Virus record (IMG/VR): IMGVR_UViG_3300030328_001137
Location: 1-30,545 of that record
Reading direction: 5' to 3' (one strand)
Origin: a virus
Length of the DNA: 30,545 nt
A program made the position numbers and the translations under genes. The notes under the pieces were generated by a model. The model searched no databases. It was given only the letters and a program-made list of their open reading frames with translations, and was not told the origin of the DNA. Of the stretch, positions 6,765-15,700 are shown piece by piece. The first letter of the stretch is position 1, and each line of letters starts with the position of its first letter.

Positions 6765-7564
6765 TGCCTGATATATATGGAAATCCACTACCTCATGAAG
6801 GTGGCGGAAATATTTATAGAGGAAACCAAAATTCAGGTTTTGTTAATAGTCCTGAGTTTATGGGTGGTTCAGGTGGACAAGGTAATTATGGTGGAAGCGG
6901 TGGAGCAAATCCATGGTTACAGGCAGCTATGGGTAATACAAATAATCCAAATTTAGACTATGAGTCATACCTTACTGGGCTGGGATTTGATGTAGAATCA
7001 GATAAAGTAGGTAAGTATTTTTCTAGCATAGGTCAACAATATGGTGAAGATGTTGGTATGGCAAGAGCGAGTTTTGGTCAAGGTATGGCAGGACTGCAAT
7101 CACAAGCTACTGGGCAAGCAATGCAATTAGGTGGTGGACAAGGTATATCATCTGCATCTAATCCCGGATTCGGGAGGGCTCAGTACGGAATGCAACAAGG
7201 TTTACAAGGAATTCAACAGCAATATGGTCAAGCTATGCAAGGTGGATTACTTGATTTTACACAACAAAAATTAGGTGCACAAAGAGATGCACAATCTGAA
7301 ATTAGAAGTATTGCTACGGGATTAATAGGTCAAGATGCTGCAGGTATCGGATATGGCGATGGTTCTGGTGGTAACAATAATAATAATGGATTTCCACTTC
7401 CTCCAACAGATTTAGCAGGTTGGAATCCTCCTGCTAACCCAACAGGCGGCGGTAGTTCAAGATATGAATTTGGTGGAAATACTTGGGTGTGGGATGGTGG
7501 TTCTTGGGTAACCGAGGCTCAATACGATTCCGATATGAATGATTATTATGATCCTTATGATTAA
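6764..7564 (+). CDS. Gly/Gln-rich virion protein candidate (266 aa)
   Basis: The first 50 residues are Gly/Asn/Ser-rich and disordered. The middle (about 75-195) is Gln/Gly/Ala-rich helix with repeated phrases (QGMAGLQSQATGQAMQ; MQQGLQGIQQQYGQAMQGG), and the C-terminal 45 residues form a small aromatic beta unit (RYEFGGNTWVWDGGSWV) with an acidic Tyr/Asp tail. The aromatic unit is separated by an Asn run and a PPTD/PPAN proline linker. The composition suits a flexible internal or decoration protein. It is coupled to the gene before it. Nothing enzymatic is visible and the family is unknown. Confidence 0.62.
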   Translation: MPDIYGNPLPHEGGGNIYRGNQNSGFVNSPEFMGGSGGQGNYGGSGGANPWLQAAMGNTNNPNLDYESYLTGLGFDVESDKVGKYFSSIGQQYGEDVGMARASFGQGMAGLQSQATGQAMQLGGGQGISSASNPGFGRAQYGMQQGLQGIQQQYGQAMQGGLLDFTQQKLGAQRDAQSEIRSIATGLIGQDAAGIGYGDGSGGNNNNNGFPLPPTDLAGWNPPANPTGGGSSRYEFGGNTWVWDGGSWVTEAQYDSDMNDYYDPYD

Positions 7565-7582
7565 CAATTTAGGAGTTTAATT

Positions 7583-8200
7583 ATGGCACAATATGAAGCA
7601 GGTCAATATATAAATGAATTTATGAACGAGATGCCTTCGTTGCTTCTTACTATGCGTAAGATGGATATAGATCAAATGCTAGATACTAGGAGACTAGACC
7701 AGCAAGATACGTCTTTAAATATGCAAAGAGAAAGAGACTTAGTTGACTTTGATATGCGTGAACGTCAGATGGCTATGAATGAAAGTATTTTTGGTGAACA
7801 GAAAAAAGGTAGAGAGGCTTGGAAAAAAGTTAAGGAACCTTTATTAAAAGAAATGAAACAGCGTATGCAGTTAGATGAAGAATACAGACAGCAACGTAAG
7901 GATATGGGATTCTTTGAACAGGTATTTAGACCCGGTGAAGAAGACTGGAAAATTCCTTTTACAGATTATTCAATTTTAGATTCTGAAAGAACAGTAGCTA
8001 AAGAAGCAGCTGAAGAAAAATATGGAAAGCCTAGAGATGCTAGTCAGGTATTTGGAGATATTGAAAGTATGAGTGTTGATTTAACCCCAGAACAATGGAT
8101 GTCTATTTATCAGAACCCGGTATTTCAACCTCAATTATTAGGTAAAACAGGATTATTAGGAGCTACTACTGCTGGTTCAGTAGGTGGCTATTATCCATAG
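7583..8200 (+). CDS. Helical virion protein candidate (205 aa)
   Basis: AGGAG precedes the ATG at suitable spacing. The protein is mostly charged helix with strong Met/Arg/Gln/Glu/Asp content (residues about 20-115, including MDIDQMLDTRRLDQQDTS and MRERQMAMNES), suggesting an extended coiled bundle. The final 30 residues become hydrophobic and glycine-rich (QLLGKTGLLGATTAGSVGG). It lies in the run of genes between the fibre-like protein and the giant protein. A scaffold-like or ejection role is possible. I do not recognise the family. Confidence 0.62.
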   Translation: MAQYEAGQYINEFMNEMPSLLLTMRKMDIDQMLDTRRLDQQDTSLNMQRERDLVDFDMRERQMAMNESIFGEQKKGREAWKKVKEPLLKEMKQRMQLDEEYRQQRKDMGFFEQVFRPGEEDWKIPFTDYSILDSERTVAKEAAEEKYGKPRDASQVFGDIESMSVDLTPEQWMSIYQNPVFQPQLLGKTGLLGATTAGSVGGYYP

Positions 8201-8208
8201 GACTTATT

Positions 8209-8781
8209 ATGGCATCAGGATTATTAAACTTATTAAAAAAGGGTTATTCAACATACATTGATAGTCCAATAGCTGTTCCAATTACAGTTGGTGCTGCAGG
8301 AGCGGCTGCTATGGGTAGATTAGGCGGGAGTGGGTGGTCTGGAAGAAACATACCAAAAGATGAAGAACCTAATAAAAATGAATTAAGCAATGCTAAGATG
8401 GATGAACAATGGTTTAAAGAGCATATTAATATTTGGCGTAAAGTGACTGAAAGGGAAGGCATTTGGGATAGGACTACTAAAGATTGGAAAGAAAAAGGGG
8501 ACGAATATATTAAAAACCCTGAATTTCAAGAATTTGTTAACTCTGCCGATGTTCAAAAAAAGAAAAAACTATTAAAAGATAAATGGTTTATGAAACAAGG
8601 TGAACAAATTTCTGATTTATCTAATTATGGCTTTGATGATATGCATGATAATGATTATAAAAATTTTATTGTGGCTATTGCTCCTCAATATGAAAGAAAA
8701 GACCAGTTTGGACACGGTACTATTCAAGGACAAGGACCAAGTATGGGTAATTTAGAAATGCAAGACGTAGCGAGGTATTAG
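8209..8781 (+). CDS. Virion protein candidate with N-terminal hydrophobic segment (190 aa)
   Basis: An N-terminal amphipathic helix (MASGLLNLLKKGYSTYI) and an Ala/Gly-rich hydrophobic segment (about 22-42, PIAVPITVGAAGAAAMG) precede a soluble Lys/Asp/Trp-rich domain of about 140 residues. The start is only eight bases after the previous stop, with no proper Shine-Dalgarno (only GGAC). It shares the small-residue hydrophobic design of its neighbours at 5985 and 9152, as expected of proteins that insert into or cross the envelope during DNA ejection. Unrecognised family. Confidence 0.6.
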   Translation: MASGLLNLLKKGYSTYIDSPIAVPITVGAAGAAAMGRLGGSGWSGRNIPKDEEPNKNELSNAKMDEQWFKEHINIWRKVTEREGIWDRTTKDWKEKGDEYIKNPEFQEFVNSADVQKKKKLLKDKWFMKQGEQISDLSNYGFDDMHDNDYKNFIVAIAPQYERKDQFGHGTIQGQGPSMGNLEMQDVARY

Positions 8782-8783
8782 TT

Positions 8784-9146
8784 ATGGCTAAAGATAAATT
8801 TGGATTTGGAATTGACCAAAGCCCTGCTGGACCATATGAAAGCTTAAGGCAAGAAATAAAAAAATCAACAGGTGGATTAGGCGGTTTGTTATTAACTACA
8901 AATAAAAAAACAGGAGAAAAATCTTTTGTTATTACATATGCTGATACTCCAGAAATGATGAAAAGTCAAACAAATGATGAAGGCGTAAGTCATCATGATT
9001 ATCTTCAATATGTAAGTGGCAAGTTAGGTGAGTCTGAAGAAATGCCTAACGTAAGAAAAATACAAGCAATGACTTCAAAAGAATCAAATAAGTTGCAAAA
9101 ATATGTAGATTCTTCTATGAAAAAACTTATTAAAAAAGGCGAATAA
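8784..9146 (+). CDS. Small conserved-looking virion-operon protein (120 aa)
   Basis: A glycine-containing N-terminus (FGFGIDQSPAGPY) leads into a mixed alpha/beta segment (GGLLLTTNKKTGEKSFVITYAD), then a Lys/Ser-rich helical C-terminus. There are no membrane segments and no catalytic motif. It starts two bases after the preceding stop with no Shine-Dalgarno sequence (leader TATTAGTT). Its position in the candidate ejection-protein run suggests a structural or chaperone role. Function unknown. Confidence 0.58.
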   Translation: MAKDKFGFGIDQSPAGPYESLRQEIKKSTGGLGGLLLTTNKKTGEKSFVITYADTPEMMKSQTNDEGVSHHDYLQYVSGKLGESEEMPNVRKIQAMTSKESNKLQKYVDSSMKKLIKKGE

Positions 9147-9151
9147 TAATT

Positions 9152-9751
9152 ATGGCTATTAATTTTATGGCAGTACAAGAACTATCTCGTCAATATAATG
9201 ATGATCCACGTTCTTTTTCTGACTCAGAGGCTGAGATGATTGCTAATCTATCTCAACAATTTGGACTTGATTTTCAACGTACAAGTAGACCCGGTGCAAA
9301 AGCAGCTTTTGACTTTGCTGATATGGCTACTTTTGGTATGATGCCTAATCAATGGCGACCAGAATCTAGGGGTGATACAGTTCTAGGTGAAAGTGGTATT
9401 GATGAAGTAGGTGGAGGCATTGGAACTTTAGGTGGACTAGCTGGTGCTGGTGGTATATTAAAGAAAGGCGTTGGTAAAATTGGCTCTATGTTTAATCGTG
9501 GTGGCGGTGCAGCAGATGATATAATTCAAAAAGCTGCAGAAGGAGTACAGACATCTCCTCGTGGATTACTTCCTCCTTATGAAGGCGGTGGAAGTCTAGT
9601 TCCTTCTCCTAGGTTACTAGGTTCAGGTCCATTGCAATTAGGAGCAAGTCCATTACAGTTGGGTCAAGGTAGTTTACTTCAATTAGCTGGAACAAGAGGT
9701 TTTTCCCCAACAGATGCTGGTTTAGTATACGATCAATTAAGACCTTTTTAA
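9152..9751 (+). CDS. Virion protein sharing the N-terminal module of the giant protein (199 aa)
   Basis: Residues about 8-46 (VQELSRQYNDDPRSF... then LSQQFGLDFQR) align by eye with residues about 10-55 of the giant protein at 9759: V-x-x-L, Y, [DN]P-x-x-F, L, Q, L-x-F-x-R, S at nearly equal spacing. In both, a glycine-rich hydrophobic stretch follows (here about 88-118, GGGIGTLGGLAGAGGILKKG). After residue 125 this protein is a Pro/Gly/Leu-rich tail with short internal repeats (LGSGPLQLGASPLQLGQGSLLQL). The shared module plus position suggests a common signal for packaging into, or ejection from, the virion. There is no Shine-Dalgarno before its ATG. Confidence 0.65.
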   Translation: MAINFMAVQELSRQYNDDPRSFSDSEAEMIANLSQQFGLDFQRTSRPGAKAAFDFADMATFGMMPNQWRPESRGDTVLGESGIDEVGGGIGTLGGLAGAGGILKKGVGKIGSMFNRGGGAADDIIQKAAEGVQTSPRGLLPPYEGGGSLVPSPRLLGSGPLQLGASPLQLGQGSLLQLAGTRGFSPTDAGLVYDQLRPF

Positions 9752-9758
9752 ATAACAC

Positions 9759-12700
9759 ATGTCATATGCTCAAGAGTCTATACGTGTTAAAAGACTTATT
9801 GATATGTATAGGGGCAACCCTAATATGTTCAATGAAGAACAGCTTGACGAATTACAGGATCTAGCAAAGCAAACTAACCTTACTTTTAACAGGGTATCAA
9901 CAGAATTTAATTTAAGAAATGTAGCTGAGTCTGCAGTTGGTGGTCTTGCAGAAGGTTTCACTACTATACCTATAGGCAGACAGCCTCGCAATACATATGA
10001 AGCATTAGCACATTCAATGGGACACCTTGTAGGTTTTGCTCCCGGTATTGCTGCTATCCCATTAAAAGGTTTGGCTGCAGGTGCATCTAGATTAGGAATG
10101 ATGGGCGTTAAGAAAGCTTTTGAAAAAGGGGCATTTGGTGCTCAATCAATAAATAAGTTTTCAGTACCTATGATATTTGGTGATAAAGCTAGTGATCTAT
10201 TAAATAGAGGTATCGCTAAAGCTGGATTAGAATCATTAGATTATTTGAAGCGTGGTAGTGCTACACGTGGTATTATGAATGACGCTGTTCATTTAGGTGT
10301 AGCTAGTGGTGCTAGTAGTATCTGGGGAGGACCAGATGAAGTATTAAATTCTATGATGCATGGTGCAATTGCAGGTGGTGCTTTTGGTGGGTTAGGAAAC
10401 TTTAGACAAATAGGCAACTTACTTAAAAGTAAGAATGTTCAAAATCATCAGCAAGCAGAGCAATTAATTAAAGCTGGTATAGGTTCTATGATAACTGGAT
10501 TACCTACCACATTACAAGAACAACCTATTGAAATACAAATGTACCAGTATTTACTGGGAGGATTCTTTGGATATAATTCAAAAGAGACACAAGACTACGT
10601 CTATAAACAATCTGCCGACCAAGCTCGAATTAGCATGCTTAAAATGGGTTTATGGAAAAACGAGCAAGAATTAGATGTATATTTGAATAATGAGGCTAAA
10701 AAACGTAAAGGTGACAACTATAAGCCCGAAGATGTAGATAATATAGCTAGGGAACAAGCAGGTAAAATAATACAAGGTGGTATTCTTGTTGATCTTGAGG
10801 CTTGGGAAAATCCTATGCCTGAAGATTTAGGTGACCCAAGGCAAAGTTCAAGACATCAAATGCTTGTTCAAATATTTAGAAAGCCAGATGGAACAATAAG
10901 TTCTGTAGAATCTATGCCAAGAGGTGGGGATTATCGTGGTCTTAGAATGGACTCTAAACATCCTATTGGAGAAAGTCGTACAGGTGAACCTGCGTGGGAT
11001 ATTCCTGCTGAGAAGTTTGATGGTAGAGAAATTATTACTTTGCAATATATTAATCCTAAGGGAGTTGAAGGTTCTAAAGGTACAATATCTGCATTTAAAC
11101 CATTTGCTGGTAAGCCTAACTTTAAAGAAGGTAAGATAGATTACCATGTAACTCAAAAAGATTGGTTTGCTATTGAGGACCATCTTAATTCTCAGAATAT
11201 GTATATAGATGGAGGTGTTAAGGATAAGGGTGTATTAAAAATTAGTCTTCATCATCCTGATATAAATCGTGTTGGTATAGATAATATGATAGATACCCTA
11301 GCAAGAGGTATGCTGCAGGAAAGATTAGAGACAGAAAATTTAAGTGCTGGTGAGCAGAAGAGATTATTTAATGAATTAAAAAATGAAGTAAGAGAAAATT
11401 ACGATTTTAGCGTAGCTAAAGAATACGAATGGTTTCAAGATGGTATTGAATCAGAAGGTATGATGCAGCATGTTAAAGATATGCATGACAAGGCTTGGAA
11501 AAGTAATCTTTTATATGAAGCTGAAAGACACGGATTATTTACAAGAGGTGGGGAAGACTTTACTCAAGTAGGGAAGTTAATGAATAGCAAGGTTGGTGCT
11601 AGAAATGTTGTAGATAGAAATAAGCGTGAGCAGGTATTTCACACAAAGAATATTCCAACCAATTTTGAGATTAATGGAAAAAAAGATTTAAACATAACAA
11701 TACTTGAAGATTTTATTGCTAGTAAGGATGAACATCCTGATATGTGGTATAAAACTGAAATAACTAAGTCAGATGGTAGTAAGGAAATAGTTGAAAGACC
11801 TTATGAATCTGCTACTGATGGTACAATATATATTAGAAGTTCTGTATGGAATGAACTTGTTAAGAAGTCTGGGTTTATGTCTGGTGACAAGTTTGTAAAT
11901 GATCTATTAGAAAAGACTGGAATGTTAAAGCCTACAATTGCTACTAAGTTAGATACGGGTGTAATGATTGGTAAGGCAGCAGGTCGCAGAGCAAGTGAGT
12001 CTATGGATAAGTTTATGGAAGCTAATGATTTAGATATGGTTCTAATGTCAAGTGCAGCTAAACATAGAGGTGGTATAAAAGCTGCAAAATATGACTACAA
12101 AGATGGAACATATTTTCCTATGGACCAAATGGATATCAGAAAGATGCCGATATCAGACCTTAGATTAGACCTTGGTGTTTATGAAAATCCAAAGAAATCA
12201 AATGCTCCGCAGATGTTAGTACGTCAGTTGTTTGGTAATTTAAATGAAGGTCAACATCCGGGCGTAGTAGATCATGTATTTAAAACAATATATGAGCCTA
12301 TTATTAATGGTAAACCAGAGCAAAATAAGTTAATAGAAGATTATATTAAAAAGCCGTCTAAAGACTTTGACTTTAAAAATTTAGATATAGACAGCATTTC
12401 ACTTAAGAATATTCATGAAATACTGGTTTCTGATGGTAAAAACCTTAAAAATTTAAGGCAGTATGTAAGAGACCATATTATGCGAGTAGATAAAGATAAG
12501 CTACAAGAAGGTGAAGCTGATCTTAATTTTACAGATGACCAATGGCGTGATTATATATTTAGAAACAAGCGTATCTTTAATACAGTTGGTACAACAGATG
12601 CAGTAGCTGATGGGTTTAAAGCAACTAATAAGTTTTGGGAACACGCTTATAAAAGATATATAATAGACAGATATCTTAGACCTAAGTGGCAGTTTTCTGG

Positions 12701-15700
12701 TAAAGGATGGGCAGCACCTTACGATGTAGAGGTATTAAAAGATAATAAGGTTGAGGCAGGTACATTCTTAATGGATAACGGTAAGAAGAATATGCCTGTA
12801 GATTTTAATGCAGATATAATTAAGATATTTTTTCCTAAGAAAAAAGGTAACAAAGTTACTTTAGGTGAAGTTGTTGCTGCACAAAAAAGAATTGAACGAC
12901 CTGAGAATGTAAACAAATTAAAATCACTTGGTGTATATAATAAAGCTAAGAAAGCATTAGATAAATTTGATTATGAATTTGTTGTTATTCGAGTACCTGC
13001 TGATTCATCTAGTGGTGCTAGAGTATTAAGATTTAAAGGTTTTACAGGACAGGAAGGTGAAGCTATTGTAACGCATCCAAAAGATGATGCGTATTTAGGT
13101 GGTATGGATAAAGATTCTGATTCAATGTTTGTTTACCACGGGTTTGATAAAAAAACTAAAGATGCTTACAATTCTGTTAAAAATGAATGGGAAAAGAATG
13201 GTATTGTAATTGAAGGTAAGTCTAGTGAGTTAGATAAGGTATTTAATGAGCAAGCTAATGAAGCTCCATATTTACATGCGGCTAGTATTCTATCTCCCTC
13301 TATGAGAAAAGAAGTAGCTCGCAATGTATATCAAGGTAATCTTGGTATAGGCTGGGCTATTAACTCAAGAATGACAGTATTATCTTGGATGGATATGGCT
13401 GCAGCTAATGGTGGTGAGCTTTCAGTTAAGGCACATAAAAAGAAAGGTTATGGGTTAGATTATAAATCTGATTTAGGTGAATACATATTAAGATTAAAAC
13501 CAGATTCTAGTTATAATGTAAGACGCTATGCTAGAGAAATGTTAAATAGGTCTGCTGATGCTGGTAACTATCCTAAGATGAGATCATATACAAGATTTCC
13601 AGAGCAACTATTTAAACAAGCTTTTGATGTAGAGTATATTCCTCCAAAGTGGATGATGGACCCTAAGTATGACACTATGAGAAGTTCTTATTCTTCAGCA
13701 GATTTTAGAAACATGACAAACTCTACTGACTTAGGTAAGGTTCATAAGATGAATCAAACTATGAAACCTAATGCTAGATCTAAAGCAGAAGAAGGTTCTA
13801 TGGAACTTCATGAGTTTCAAGAAAGACTTGCAGCAGAAACTTTAACGTCTGAATCGTTTAAACATGAGCCTAAGAATTTAACTAGTTTAATAGCGAAAAA
13901 AGCTAAGGCTGATGGATTAGATAAGATGACATTTACTCATCCGTATCAATCTAATGTTAGGCTGTTAAGTGCATTAAGAGACATTATAAATAAGGACCCG
14001 TTAGCTAAAGAATTAGATTTAATGATTGGTCTTTCTACTGAAAAGAATATTAGACAGGGATTAAATAAGGCTGCAATTGCAGGTGAAAAAAAAGATTGGA
14101 AGAATTTTTCTGAAATACTAAGAAAAGAAAATATTAAAATAGCAAGTTTTCTTTCTTTAGTTAGAAAGGCTCATGCTATAGAGCAGAGAATTTTATCAGA
14201 AGGTGGCAGCAAGCAAGATGTAACTAGGAATTTAAAGGTATTAGTTAAGGAAGCAGATAAGTTAAAATTAAAATATAGGACCATCGATGATAATCCAGAT
14301 GCAGAACATAAAAATAGTTCTTTTAATGACTATGATTCAGATGTTATTGAATTAAAAAATAGAATAAGGCAGCAACTTGGTGAACAAGGCATGAAGTCAG
14401 AGCCTTTTGAAGAGTACCTTGACCTTTATTTATTAAGTCCTTTTCTTAAATCTCAACCATTTGGATACCATAGTAGAATGCCGTGGCAGTCTAGAGCAAT
14501 AAGCAATAAGGCTGTGCAGGAAGTATTTAAAGAATTAGATGTTGTAACAGAGATGGCAGGATTAGATGCAACTAAACAAGTAGATAAGCTTGAAGGATTT
14601 AAAGATTATATGCATCAGCCCTCTGGTTACGCAAAGATCAATAGTAGTTTTTCTAAGTTTATGGGGCAAGAATTTGTAGGAGATGTTGAGTTTGATGCTA
14701 GAATAAAAAAATTAAAAGACCGTATGGCAGAACATCCTTTCTGGGCTGAACATCCAGAGGATGCTTTTATTCAGTATACTACTGAGTTTGAAGGTGGTGT
14801 AGGTAGAGATTTTAGTACAATGACAAAGAATGATGTTAATAATCTATTAAGATTCTTTGACTACTATGACCCTAAAAGCAAGCAAAGCTGGATAGATAAT
14901 TTTGTAAAAGACAACTTCCCTGCTACTAAGGATAGGGACCCGATGCGTATACAGAAAATCTTTTACTACAATAGACCAGCTACGTTAGATAAGAAGACTC
15001 TTGCTTATGAGGTTAATATATTTAAACAGGCTAATGTTCCTGTTAAGAGTAAAGATAGGGTAGTTATTAGAGATGTAAAAAGAATTATGTCTACTCATGG
15101 AACAATGAGAGAATGGTTAAGTAAGATGGTGGTTCAATCTGAAGCTAAGGTAACTAGAGAATTAGATAAAATGGATGAAGGACCATTTAGCAATCTTCAA
15201 AATCTTACTCCGAATGAACGTGTGGAATTAATGAATCATGTAGTAGATGTAATAGAGAAGAAGGTTAAGATAGAAGATATTCCAGATTATTTAAATAAGA
15301 AATTTGAAATATCTACAGGTAAAGACCAGATAAAAACATTTACTGGTAAGGAAATGATTGAATCTTATGTGGGTAAGGTTAAGGCTGATTTAGAGCAGTT
15401 TGGTAATGAATATATTTATGCAACTAAAGATTGGAAATCTGTAGAAAGTGATATTGCAGCAGGTAAATCTGTTCAGGTATCAGATTATATGAGATGGAAT
15501 AAGGGTAAGTTTGACTTTAATAATTTTTATAAAAAGGTAGTTGAACCTGCTTGGCAAGGTAAGGATATAACAGAGATTCCTTTAGAAGCTATTTATAGAG
15601 CACAGTATGAGCATAAGCTTGAGCAAGTTATTAAAAATAAAAAGATAGATAACCCGTCTAAGTTTAGAAAACTATGGAGAAATAACGGATTAAAGGATAA

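Noticed and set aside
10848-11183. 111-aa - strand ORF inside the giant gene
   Set aside because: Shadow of the giant gene; no ribosome binding site and composition typical of antisense frames.
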